Shown here piece after piece: positions 25,018 to 34,928 of a stretch of 64,000 nucleotides of DNA (positions are counted from its first letter, which is position 1; every line of letters starts with the position of its first letter). Both the position numbers and the translations under genes were made by a program. Below the pieces are notes generated by a model. That model saw nothing but the letters and a program-made list of their open reading frames with translations. It ran no database searches and was not told the DNA's origin. The DNA is from Albugo candida (lineage: Eukaryota; Oomycota; Peronosporomycetes; Albuginales; Albuginaceae), in the NCBI GenBank assembly GCA_905220665.1, contig CAJNAR010000158.1, positions 186,001 through 250,000 on the forward strand, given 5' to 3'.

Positions 25018-26091
25018 TCAAGGGTACTGCTCCCACTCATTTTCTTTACGCTGGAACGCTCGAAATTCCTGTATCCATACCCGCCATCGTTCATAAGCGG
25101 ACGAAAACAGGGACGTAAGAGGTCCAAGGAGATAAGAAGGAGACTTTAGCGTAACAATAACCGATGTTGGGAAGATCGAAGTCCACTGGGATACATGAGT
25201 GAGCCACGATCTTTGGTCTTTGAGAGGCACAGCTTCTGTTGGAGCGGGGTCCCTATTGAGAAAGTAAATGAACAAATACGCGTGTTGCGGGACTCCCTGA
25301 ATCATGTAATAATTCTTGAGGAGTTTCACATTTTGAAATCCATTTCTCTCATAGAAATGAATCGCTTGAATGTTATCCACTTTGACATGAAGATACACCG
25401 CTTTGCAATGAGGATTCTGTCGGGCATTGTCGATACAAGCAGATAGTAACATGGACGCAACACCTCGGCGTCGATAGGATTGTTGTGTTCCAAGCGTAAG
25501 TATGTACATTGCCAGATCATCTTGTTCCGCAAGTCTTGGCGGATGCAAAGTGGCCGGGACAAAAGCGGGAAGTTCCAATATTTTTCTAACTTCGTACTCT
25601 TCGATAGAAGTCACAGACACCAAACTCGCCGTAACTGCACCAATTATGCGTATATCTCTTGCTGCATTTTCCGAGATATGTCTTGATCTGCCCGATTCAT
25701 TTCTCTTCTCTGAAATATTGATCTCTAATTTTTGATCGTGCTCAGGATCCGTCGGGCTAGGACTAGTGAGTCTGGTCGTAACAACACGAGTGAATAGAGC
25801 TCCTCCAGTTTCCGCCCATCGTTTATGGGCTGCCCCGTTGTAAAAAGCGTCATTGTAGCGTATTGGGAACCATTCTTCATGTAATCGGCGCAAAACTGGG
25901 ATGTCCTCTTGATTAATTTCTCGGAAAAATAAGACCTCTTCTGTATCGGGTGCAAGATCGTATGAAGGAGGAGATTTATACCCGCAGAATTGCGTCTTTT
26001 GGTGTTCTTTTTTACTCTTATTGGTAAAGAATTCTTTACTAGCGCGAACGCTCATTAGATACTGATTCTCGTAAACTTTTTCGTAATACAT
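25018..26091 (-). CDS. NAA60: N-terminal acetyltransferase NAA60-like (GNAT)
   Basis: Likely acetylates N-termini of membrane proteins at the Golgi, the role of NatF in animals and plants. 357 aa, single exon; start is the first ATG, the frame upstream being a TTG. Seen: FREINQEDIPVLRRLHEEWFPIRYNDAFY at the N-terminal side, the acetyl-CoA-binding strand and loop YILTLGTQQSYRRRGVASMLL, and CKAVYLHVKVDNIQAIHFYERNGF. Differs from animal NAA60 (242 aa) in a charged insert of about 50 residues after GGALFTRVV and in longer ends. The C-terminal segment WIQEFRAFQRKEN and nearby hydrophobic residues could be membrane-associated, as in NAA60. Divergent from the chromodomain gene, 130 nt apart. Confidence 0.88.
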   Translation of the reverse strand: MYYEKVYENQYLMSVRASKEFFTNKSKKEHQKTQFCGYKSPPSYDLAPDTEEVLFFREINQEDIPVLRRLHEEWFPIRYNDAFYNGAAHKRWAETGGALFTRVVTTRLTSPSPTDPEHDQKLEINISEKRNESGRSRHISENAARDIRIIGAVTASLVSVTSIEEYEVRKILELPAFVPATLHPPRLAEQDDLAMYILTLGTQQSYRRRGVASMLLSACIDNARQNPHCKAVYLHVKVDNIQAIHFYERNGFQNVKLLKNYYMIQGVPQHAYLFIYFLNRDPAPTEAVPLKDQRSWLTHVSQWTSIFPTSVIVTLKSPSYLLGPLTSLFSSAYERWRVWIQEFRAFQRKENEWEQYP

Positions 26092-26221
26092 TGCCCACAA
26101 ATACTCGACACAGACGATGAAGACATACGACGCCGTCTGCTAATGGCAGTTTCGTTTAATTACAACTGCGACCAGATCCTGAGCTGGAAATTACCAACCG
26201 CTCGATAGAGCCCTATACTGA

Positions 26222-27961
26222 ATGCGCTTTGTATCACAAGCACCTGTTCTAATGGATAGCGCAACGAATACCGATCCAATAAGCAAAACCAAGGTATTTT
26301 CCATATTATCAGATGGTATTGACAGCGCACTCCGTACTATCGTACCAAAGATAATCAAAACACATCACTGCGCTGGTTTTCCTCTAACGCTTAGAACCGA
26401 AAATGAGGAGAACAAAAACTGGGTTGAAACACATTGTGATGTGGTCAAACATTATGAGAGGCGTCAGAAGACCATATCTATGAAGAAGAAATCTACTGCT
26501 CGCGGGGATCACACAGAGAATGCACATGGAAAAGAAGCGGTGGAGGATTGGAAAAATAAAGAACACAGCAAGGAAGTTGTCGACGATGCAGAGAAATTGA
26601 CTGTTGTGAGTGAAAACGCACATGGAGATGGAACATCTCTAATACGGCCAGGTAGCAAGAGATCTGAACGAAAAAGAAAGAATAGAATTGTATATGAGGA
26701 ATCCAGCAGTGACGAAGATTCTCGCGCTACAAAGCAAGAAAAAGTGTTTCATACTGGAGAAAAAATTATCAATCAGCATCGAACTGAAGCGGCAGTCCGA
26801 AATGGGGCGAAAACGACGAAACATAATAAAAGCACGATGTTTGACCGATTGGCAAGGGTAGCCGGTTGTGAGGACGTTCGTCAAGGCACTAGAAAATATG
26901 AATTATTGAAGGATTGGATAGAGAGGGATCAAGGAACGGACCTGATGCTTTCTAATGATGTAATCATATGGATGAAGTCTCAGATGCGGAACGATGCCAT
27001 TCAGTACAAGGAGAGATCACAGGATGAGAAAACAGGTCGAAAGAAGCGGATAAGATACAAAAGGCAACGAGAGAGTATCAAAAGCGAGAATATGAAGGGT
27101 CGAATGAAGAAAGAGACTGAGGCCAGTGCTTGCGTTGACACCAAAGAAACTTGTCCCGATAAAGCCAAACACGTACAGGAAATAACATTGAGAACGACCA
27201 AAAGAAACAAGATGATACCAGTAATCAAAGATGAAGATGAAGAAGTTGAAGCTGACATCAATCCTGATTTGCAAGAAGTCAGTTCCGTACAGAATCACGA
27301 TTCTGATATCCCAAAAGAAGCTCATAACGTATTAGACATCGCTGAATTGGATAGCGACAAGTCAGAAGAACTCAACAGCAATCCTGTTATAGAAGATATC
27401 ACCCCTGTGCACAATAGTGATGAATCAATTCAAGAAACCATATTAACAGAAGCTGTCACCGAACAGGATGTCGAGGAGAAAACAGAAGAAGCTGATAACA
27501 GCACCGTAGCTAAACCAACAAAAACAACTGGCGAAACTTTCAGTCTAGACGATCCCGATGTGTTCGTCGTAGAAAGTATACTGCAAGAGCGTACTACCCA
27601 GAACAAGCGCAATTCAAAGAAAGGAGGTCTCAGCACCTATCTTGTGAAATGGGAAGGTTATGATGAAGTAACCTGGGAACCAGAGGTTAATCTTCCAAAA
27701 TGGATTATCAGGTCGTATCGTGCTCGTCAGAAACTGAAAACAAAGTGTAAACACGTGTTCGACAGTTGTGGTGATCGAAAAGTCGTCGAGAACAAAACCG
27801 CTCATACGTCTGAGGTAATTTATCACGTGTGGTGGAAGAATGCTAAAGAACCCGACTGGGAGTCCAAAGCTTCACTTCCAGCTTTAGTGGTCAAAGCACT
27901 GGAAAAAAAATGGAAGGCTAAAAGATTGTCAAAAAAAAGAAGCGCAAAGAAGTCAAATTAG
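26222..27961 (+). CDS. chromodomain protein with a second, degenerate chromo-like repeat
   Basis: 579 aa, single frame. Residues about 440-505 form a chromodomain: VFVVESILQER, YLVKWEGYDEVTWEPEVNL, WIIRSYR. The aromatic cage positions are filled by Phe, Trp and Tyr, so methyl-lysine binding is plausible. Residues about 512-565 look like a second, divergent copy (EVIYHVWWKNAKEPDWESKASLP). The N-terminal 430 residues are charged, Lys/Glu-rich and unrecognised, with a nuclear-signal-like KRSERKRKNR. The N-terminus does not resemble HP1, CHD or known SU(VAR) enzymes; no helicase or SET domain is present. No retroelement sequence is adjacent. Confidence 0.85.
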   Translation: MRFVSQAPVLMDSATNTDPISKTKVFSILSDGIDSALRTIVPKIIKTHHCAGFPLTLRTENEENKNWVETHCDVVKHYERRQKTISMKKKSTARGDHTENAHGKEAVEDWKNKEHSKEVVDDAEKLTVVSENAHGDGTSLIRPGSKRSERKRKNRIVYEESSSDEDSRATKQEKVFHTGEKIINQHRTEAAVRNGAKTTKHNKSTMFDRLARVAGCEDVRQGTRKYELLKDWIERDQGTDLMLSNDVIIWMKSQMRNDAIQYKERSQDEKTGRKKRIRYKRQRESIKSENMKGRMKKETEASACVDTKETCPDKAKHVQEITLRTTKRNKMIPVIKDEDEEVEADINPDLQEVSSVQNHDSDIPKEAHNVLDIAELDSDKSEELNSNPVIEDITPVHNSDESIQETILTEAVTEQDVEEKTEEADNSTVAKPTKTTGETFSLDDPDVFVVESILQERTTQNKRNSKKGGLSTYLVKWEGYDEVTWEPEVNLPKWIIRSYRARQKLKTKCKHVFDSCGDRKVVENKTAHTSEVIYHVWWKNAKEPDWESKASLPALVVKALEKKWKAKRLSKKRSAKKSN

Positions 27962-28012
27962 ATTTAACGCATTGTCCAAAGCAGAATGCGCCAAGTTGAA
28001 CGATCATACAGT

Positions 28013-29053
28013 TCACACGATACGATCCAATTCAGTGGCATAAGCCAGCATTTCTCCAACTAATTTTAGAGAAGGGATGTCCGATCCTCCGAGTTTCTTT
28101 TCTGGTGCTTTGAACCAAATCATAGTTCCCTTGACAGTCCACTCAGGTCTTTGCTCCCGAACATAAGCGCTTAATTCGGTCGTATTATTAAAAATCAACA
28201 TTTTTTGCGCGTCTGCGATTTCCAAGCACTGGTATGCCATTTGAGAGCAGTCGGCAATGTTCTCACGCACTGTTTGCATTAGCTGAGATAGAAAGAACGA
28301 GAAAAGTTGATTGGGAATATGATTTCTTGCATCCAGCACCTTTATCCCACCAGTTAATATGTGAGCACAAATACAGCTTCTCTTTCAGTACCTTGTTGTA
28401 GCTGCCCTCCATTAGATACTGCTCGATTTTGATGCCAAAAGCTATGTTACCTTCATTTCGATCGCTTTCATCTAGTAGCTCTAGCTGTAGACATGACGGT
28501 ACACACAATCAGCCGTGGTAAAGTCAAATTGAGCCTGAGTTTGTACCTCATTGTGAAAGTCCGCCATTCGATTTTCCACTAAGAAATGCAAAAGTCGTGC
28601 TCCCATCAAGGGATAAAAAAGATTCGATCGAGAGGAAGAACTTTCCGGTTGTGCAGCTCCATCGTAAACCTTCAGTTGCACGAAGTTGCGCTCGAACTCA
28701 ACAAGATCTTCATTCAAGATACTCAAGATCGTAGCGCTCTCTAGGACATGCTCTATCGTATAAACATTACGAATTTATTTTCATGAATGCCTAATATGAT
28801 TCGTACGCGCTAGACTGCATTCTTGCGCTGCTGTTAAAGATTGAGCGCCACAAGGTGGCAATGACGGTAGAGAAATCAACTCAAGCTTAAAGCAGAAAGA
28901 ATGCGCTTGTTTAGATCAAGAAATCTCTCATTGCGCCGATAGCTGTACCTTGAGTTTTTTTGACAGTTTAATTGCATCTGAGATTCTCTTTTCCTCAACT
29001 AAAGTCCGTAACGTTTTGGCTTCTCCTTCTAGCGCTCGAATATCAGGGCTCAT
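28013..29053 (-). CDS. RPN12: 26S proteasome regulatory subunit RPN12 (PSMD8)
   Basis: Lid subunit of the 19S regulatory particle, required for final lid assembly. Five exons: 28949-29053, 28807-28885, 28547-28752, 28392-28484 and 28013-28339, 269 aa. Seen: LISLPSLPPCGAQSLTAAQEC, ATILSILNEDLVEFERNFVQLKVYYD-like block, LFYPLMGARLLHFLVENRMADFHNELELL, IKIEQYLMEGSYNKVLDARN, and the C-terminal PCI/winged-helix ending YATELDRIV. All four introns (52-63 nt) restore continuous similarity, and two end in AAG. Length matches the yeast protein (274 aa). Confidence 0.95.
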
Positions 29054-29192
29054 GATGATCGTGGATAACAGTTAGGAAACCAGTCAAGACAAAGGTTAGC
29101 CCCAGAATAACGACCAATTAGATCAAGCGAACAACGGCAGATGTGAACGTAAAATATGTACAGGGAATTTGGTTTTTCAGTAAAAGTGGAAT

Positions 29193-30781
29193 ATGTCGAT
29201 AAAAATGAGTGAGATTACATCGGTACAAGAGGACAAGATGCAGGATGTGGTGATAGATCCTATTGCGGAAAAGGATGTGGAAACAAGCACTGAAGACGAA
29301 GAAAGCGGAATGCTGCATGTTCACACAGCTGACCCATCCTTAGCTTCGTACGATGACCTCATGCCTTTTCACAAATGTTGATTGAGTATTTGATTTCTAT
29401 AGAGACGGAAAGACGTTTCTGAACACACTTATTGCGTTCTTGGGGTCTGGTGTTCTTGGAATACCGTTTGTCTTCAAAGAGACAGGAATACTGGTGAGAA
29501 TATCCACACTCTACATGCTTGCCGTAACATATCTCGCAATGGACATAGCTGGGAGTATTTACGCTGATTTTTGTGGCAAGCATCAACACTTTTTGCATGT
29601 TATTGATTGTGAGATGCAAGTATGAATTGAGGAAACGCGGGGAGGAGGTAAATTTGTACAGCGACATAGGCTATGCTGTAATGGGCAAAGCTGGAGCTTG
29701 TGTTGTCAACATCGCCATCATATTTTCGCAAACAGGATTTTGTGTCTCTTGTATGTGCTTACACTGTGATGTTGGTTGAAGCTGATGTTTTCCTGTCTAT
29801 CAGATCTGATCTTTATCGCAACAAATGTTCATGCATATCTCGGCGTACCAAGGGAGGCAGCAGTGGCAATATGTCTTCCACTCCTCATAGTTTTTTCACT
29901 TGTACGTCACCTGAAGCAGCTTGCTTACGCGGCTCTAGTGGCCGATATCATGAATCTCACTGGGCTTGCAGTCGTGTACTCTGTCGACTTCGAATTCATG
30001 GCGTATAATGATGATCAGATTAAGTTTTTTGGAGTCATTTCTAGTCTTCCATTCTTTTTCGGAGTTGCCTCATACTGCTTTGAGGGAGTTGGAATGGTAC
30101 TACCGTTAGAAAAGTCCATGCGGAATAAGCAAAATTTCTCTACGATACTGATTGCGACGATGGTCATCATCACCACCATATACGCAACATTTGGAATCTG
30201 TGGATATCTTGCGTTTGGGGAAACGACAAAAGACGTCCTCACGCTGAATATGGAGAATGGTGGCGAGAAATTCAATTTTTTGACAATCTTAGTCAATGTT
30301 TGTCTATGTGTGGGCCTCTTTTTCACATACCCTTTGATGCTGGTTCCCGTTTTTGAGATCATGCAGTCATGGATACACTCTCCGAATACGGAAGAGTCTC
30401 TAAAAAAGGATGACGTACAGAGGTCAGAATCCTTGGCTGTGAACAGAACGTCACATTCCCGAACAACTTGCCTGCGGTCCAGCGCAGTTCTTCTCACAGG
30501 ACTGATAGCCGCTGGTGTTCCCGGTAAGTGACTTTTACTCGCTGCGATTTACAATGCTAACGTTTATTGCAGACTTTGGTCCATTCATATCGTTTATAGG
30601 CGCCACATGCTGCTCTCTACTTGCGTATGTTTTACCAACTTTCTTCTATCTGCACATATTCTATGGAGTGAATGGTGAGAACACCCCGTGGTACCATGAC
30701 TACTACCGCATCGGCCTGCTGCTTATTGGAGCTCTTGGAGTCGCCTCAATGTTTCATGGTGTACTCGTAGCTCTCATCTAG
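29193..30781 (+). CDS. amino acid transporter, AAAP/AVT (SLC36/38-like) family
   Basis: Multi-pass secondary transporter, probably proton-coupled, on a vacuolar/lysosomal or plasma membrane. Exons 29193-29347, 29403-29493, 29549-29750, 29804-30523 and 30573-30781, 458 aa. The first 50 residues are acidic and cytosolic. The family signature starts GKTFLNTLIAFLGSGVLGIPFVFKETG, then MLLIVRCKYEL, YSDIGYAVMGKAG, SYLIFIATNVHAYL, GVASYCFEGVGMVLPLEKSM, FGICGYLAFGE, and FGPFISFIGATCCSLLAYVLP. About eleven hydrophobic spans. Stop lies only 21 nt from the converging EF-G2 stop. Confidence 0.92.
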
Positions 30782-30802
30782 CAACCTATGAATGGGAACC
30801 AT

Positions 30803-33112
30803 TTACCGACTATGCCGCGCCAGATATCTATCCAGTATTTGCTGCTCGACTTTATCATAGCGGCTGAATTCCATGCTGAAGGATCCCTCACCCTGAGTCC
30901 TGGAGCGAATAATCGTCGCATACCCGATCATATGTGCCAAAGGAACATCTGCTTGAATACCGATCTTTTTGTTTTGCCTCATCTCGTTGTTATCGTCAAG
31001 CGAAGAACCAACTTCGTGTACGATTCCGCGTCGCTGTGATGTGAGATCGGAGATAATTTCTCCAAGACAACGTTCGGGTGCTTGAATTTGCAATTTCATG
31101 ATTGGTTCGAGAAGAGTTGGACTAGCTTCCTTTAAAACTCGCTTAAGAGCATAAGCGGCACACGTGCGGAATGCATTCATGCTCGAGTAACCATCCCACG
31201 CACATTGGTCGACGTCGATTGTTATCTTTGTACAAGCCAGCCGGTGAAACGAGATCACACCTCGACTATAGGCGGATTGAATTCCCTCCTCAATTGCTAA
31301 GACGAACGGTTGCGGCAGTTCTTTTTCCTTGGAGTATATCCAGGTCAAGACATTTGTGGTGGGGTCGAGTGCAGAATTCATCGTTCCTTGTCGCGTTTCA
31401 TACGTCAAGGGTTCCACCGTTACATGCATTTGTGCGAAATGTCGTTCGGATCCTAGGACGGTGTCATAAGTGTACACTGTTGAAGCTTGCTGGTCGATAC
31501 TTTCGAGGTATGCAACCTGCATCGGCCCAATCATTGGCTCAAGTTTATATTCAGTGCGGAGCCTTTCTTTGATGATATCCAGATGAAGCTCTCCCATTCC
31601 ACTAATAAGCGTCTGTCCAGTTTCTTCATCAACTCGAACCAGAAAAGTCGGATCTTCTCGCTGCAAAAAGTGCAATGCGTTGTCCAGTTCCTTCTCAGCG
31701 ACCGACGATTCGGCTTCTATGGAGCATGTAAAAACTGGATTCGGAAGCTGCACGCCTGGTAGCGTGATGAGATCTGTGTAATTTGCTTGAATGAGGGTGT
31801 CTCCAGTAAATGTGTTTTTCAGCCCGATCGCGGCTCCAATATTTCCAGCTCCAACTTCATCTACCTCTTCTTTATCATCAGCTGCTACATGCATCAGCCG
31901 TGTAATTCGCTCTTTTTGATTACGCGTCGAGTTGAAGAGCTGGCTTTTGGATCGAAGTACCCCAGAATACACGCGAAAGTAGACGATCAAGCCACGTTGA
32001 CGATCGTGCTGGACCTTGAAAGCTAAAGCACACAATGGGGCATTCTCATCTTCCGGGTGCAGATAGCACTCATTCGAACTCTCAGATTTTCCTGACTTTT
32101 GTGCCAAGTACGGAGAAGCATCTAAAGGAGAAGGAAGGTAATCCACAATTGCATCTAAAAGTGGTTGTATTCCTTTGTTCTTTAATGCACTTCCGCAAAT
32201 TGTGAGGACCACAGAAGAAGCGTTGTTTTGATTCACTACGATCCTCCGCAAGGCTTTTCGGATTTCCTCTGGTCGTATATCCTCATCGGCCAGATACAAT
32301 TCGGCAAGTTCATCGTCATAATCACATGCTCTTTCGATCAAATCTTGGCGACCTTGTAGTGCTCGCTCATACAATGTAGACATCCGACCACTTCCGACCG
32401 ATATGATTGGGTATTCTTGCATGTTTCTTCCGTCTCGATCGACCCATTTGATTACTTTCATATCTATCAGATCGATAATTCCGTCGAATTCAGCCCCTTC
32501 TCCATACGGAATTTGAGTTGCTAGTGTCTTGACGCCAAAATGGGACTCCAAGGAATCACATGACTTTACAAATGAAGCTCCCTCTCGATCCATCTTGTTT
32601 ATAAAGGCGATTCTAGGCACAGCATACCGATTCGCTTGTTCCCAAACTGTTTCGGTTTGAGCCTCCACACCTGCGACGCCATCTATTACAGCAATAGAAC
32701 CATCCAAAACACGCACGGCACGCTCTACTTCCACAGTGAAATCAACATGACCTGGCGTGTCGATCACATTCACATTGGTCGACCGCCACGGAAAGCTTAT
32801 CGCAGCAGCGCCAATGGTGATCCCTCTTTGTCTCTCCTGCGGCATGTAATCCATTGTTGTATCTCCGTCATGCACTTCACCCATTCTATGGATGACACCA
32901 GAGTAAAACAGCATCCGTTCCGTTGTCGTGGTCTTGCCTGCATCGATGTGAGCAAGAATGCCGATATTTCGAATCCGTTCCAATGCAGAAGTGGAAAGAC
33001 GTGCAGTGCGTGGAAAATTGTTCAAGATCACATCACTTTCCGTCGTGAACTTTGACAGAATCGCCAGTGCAATGGATCTCTTCCGCTGGCATCCATGCAA
33101 TCGAGCGAGCAT
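30803..33112 (-). CDS. GFM2: mitochondrial elongation factor G2 (ribosome-recycling GTPase)
   Basis: GTPase that with RRF splits mitochondrial ribosomes. 769 aa, no intron. An Arg/Ser-rich presequence of about 45 residues precedes G1 AHIDAGKTTTTERML. GEVHDGDTTMDYMPQERQRGITI is the GFM2 rather than GFM1 version of switch I/II. Then DTPGHVDFTVEVERAVRVLDG, NKMDREGASF, and CGSALKNKGIQPLLDAIVDYLPSP. Domain IV and C-terminal domains are complete, ending QILDRYLARHSR. Assignment to GFM2 over GFM1 rests on these blocks. Confidence 0.9.
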   Translation of the reverse strand: MLARLHGCQRKRSIALAILSKFTTESDVILNNFPRTARLSTSALERIRNIGILAHIDAGKTTTTERMLFYSGVIHRMGEVHDGDTTMDYMPQERQRGITIGAAAISFPWRSTNVNVIDTPGHVDFTVEVERAVRVLDGSIAVIDGVAGVEAQTETVWEQANRYAVPRIAFINKMDREGASFVKSCDSLESHFGVKTLATQIPYGEGAEFDGIIDLIDMKVIKWVDRDGRNMQEYPIISVGSGRMSTLYERALQGRQDLIERACDYDDELAELYLADEDIRPEEIRKALRRIVVNQNNASSVVLTICGSALKNKGIQPLLDAIVDYLPSPLDASPYLAQKSGKSESSNECYLHPEDENAPLCALAFKVQHDRQRGLIVYFRVYSGVLRSKSQLFNSTRNQKERITRLMHVAADDKEEVDEVGAGNIGAAIGLKNTFTGDTLIQANYTDLITLPGVQLPNPVFTCSIEAESSVAEKELDNALHFLQREDPTFLVRVDEETGQTLISGMGELHLDIIKERLRTEYKLEPMIGPMQVAYLESIDQQASTVYTYDTVLGSERHFAQMHVTVEPLTYETRQGTMNSALDPTTNVLTWIYSKEKELPQPFVLAIEEGIQSAYSRGVISFHRLACTKITIDVDQCAWDGYSSMNAFRTCAAYALKRVLKEASPTLLEPIMKLQIQAPERCLGEIISDLTSQRRGIVHEVGSSLDDNNEMRQNKKIGIQADVPLAHMIGYATIIRSRTQGEGSFSMEFSRYDKVEQQILDRYLARHSR

Positions 33113-33363
33113 ATCGAGGTACTTGTGAACATTTATATCCTCTATTTTTAAATATAATCATGTTTGCCTAAATATTATCCAGAAAAGTCGACAGCAATCA
33201 TCTGCATCAGTCAACCTCAGCAGTGATGGCGCTTCTTTGAAGAAGGAAAGAATGTAAAATCTCTCTGCGTTTTCTCTCAAGGTATCACTCAAATAATCGT
33301 TCATGTATTATTGCTAAAAGCACTCTCGAAAAAGTACGGAAGGATCAAAAGGTCCGACAAAAT

Positions 33364-34373
33364 ATGACGAAACTTTCCTGCGCGATTGTGGGTGTTCTAG
33401 CACTAATAATTGTTGAGGAAGACTACACCGGGTTAAGCCAACGAGTACCTCCATGGGAACGGCGTGAACAGCAGTTGGAGCGCGAACCTCGTCCAATCGA
33501 AGACCAATTTACGCATGAAGTTGGGCCTCCAGAGCAGTTCGGAGGTGGTGGCGGTGCTGGTGGCGGTGGCGGCGGTTTTGGAGGTGGTGGTGGTGCAGGG
33601 GGATTTGGAGGAGGAAATAACTTTGGTGGAAGTGGTAACCTTGGAGGATTTGGTGGCGGCGGTGGTCTAGGGGGAGCAGGCGGTTTTGGCAACGGAGGAG
33701 GTGCTGCAGGAGGCTTTGGAGGAGGAGGCGGTGTAGGAGGCGGTAATTTTGGTGGGGGGGATGGTGGGTTGGTGGGGGCCTGGAGGCCTGGGACGGGGGA
33801 GGGTTCGGAGGGGGAGGTGGTGGAGGAGATGGTGGATTTGGTGCAGGCCTGGGAGGAGGAGGGTTCGGAGGGGGAGGAGATGGTGGGTTTGGTGGGGGCC
33901 TGGGACGAGGAGGGTTCGGAGGGGGAGGTGGTGGAGGAGATGGTGGAGGATTCGGAGGTGCTGGAGGTGGAGGATTCGATGGGGCCGGTGGTTTTGGAGG
34001 AGGAGGGGGTGGTGGATTCGGTGGTGGTGGATTCGGTGGTGGCGGTGCGGCAGGAGGAGGTGATTTTGGTGGCGGTGGATTTGGAGGAAATGATTTCAAT
34101 GGAGGAGGCCTTGGAGATGGTGGATTTGGCGGAAATGACTTTGGTGGAAGAGGAGGAGGTGGTGGCGGATTTGGCAACTTTGGAGGACGGGGAGGAGGCG
34201 GTGGTGCTGATTTTGGTGGAGCAGGAGGCTTTGATGGCGGTGATGGGTTTGGAAATGGTGGAGCAAATGATTTCGGAAACGGCGGTATGAATGATTTTGA
34301 CGGCTCGATACCAAGGATTCCTCTTTCAACGCCGGCTGGTCAATTCGTTCTCCCTATCGACGACAACGCTTAG
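33364..34373 (+). CDS. secreted glycine-rich protein, frame interrupted
   Basis: Starts MTKLSCAIVGVLALIIV, a short signal-peptide-like segment, followed by about 40 charged residues and then long Gly-rich sequence with Phe and Asn (GGGGFGGG type). In the starting frame the Gly pattern stops near 33770 and becomes Val/Glu-rich, ending at 34290; in another frame Gly/Phe repeats continue to IPLSTPAGQFVLPIDDNA and TAG at 34371-34373. Comparison with a second copy of the same repeat at 33879-33900 shows one T missing near 33770. The product is probably a cell-wall or extracellular structural protein; which end is made depends on whether the shift is real. The long Pro-rich frame on the other strand is a shadow. 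Confidence 0.6.
33755..33960 (+). repeat. GC-rich tandem repeat inside the glycine-rich gene
   Basis: About three imperfect copies of a 54-60 nt unit containing GGGTTCGGAGGGGGAGG and GATGGTGGGTTTGGTGG. The repeats are much more G-rich than neighbouring DNA and are a likely site of slippage. Confidence 0.7.
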
Positions 34374-34928
34374 AAGATGACTACTGTGATTATTCGAAAG
34401 TATCATCGCAGCGCTTGTTCATTTCACGCGTCGATTTGTTTTGATGTAAGCAAACCTTAGTGTAATCCTATTCTAGCCAGCATTTATTGATGCAAGTAAT
34501 TCGAGGCTTCTTTTATATTATTGTTCTCGCATAAGGTTTCACGTCCTTTATGTCCGCTTCTTTTATACTCTGCTAGACGCAAAAATAGGCCTCTAGGAAC
34601 GCGACACACAAACTATCGGTGATCTGTACACGCTGGCGAGCTACCATGCTGTACGTGAGTTACTAGTTGCCACCAATTCTGACGTCACTAAGACGTATGA
34701 TCTAGCGCCATTTGGTTGCCAGCTCAACGTGCAGTGCATTGTGCAGTACAACACATGCTACAAAGTGTCTCATACAATAGGTAACTCTTGTCTTTCGAAT
34801 GATTACGAGCCGATGAGTTATATTTTCATAATGAGATGGGTGGATGTAGAGGTCAGGATAAAAAACGTGGCTAGTGAGATCTCCGGTCCAAATTTAGCTG
34901 AGGTAGTGGTTCTCAATCTCAAAAAACG
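34374..34928. other. intergenic, 555 nt, no gene seen
   Basis: Between the glycine-rich gene and the TBC gene, both on the plus strand. Short frames only; no RNA gene or repeat recognised. Confidence 0.5.

Noticed and set aside
33509..34177. 222-aa Pro-rich frame on the minus strand
   Set aside because: Complement of the Gly-rich repeats; no start context or independent support.
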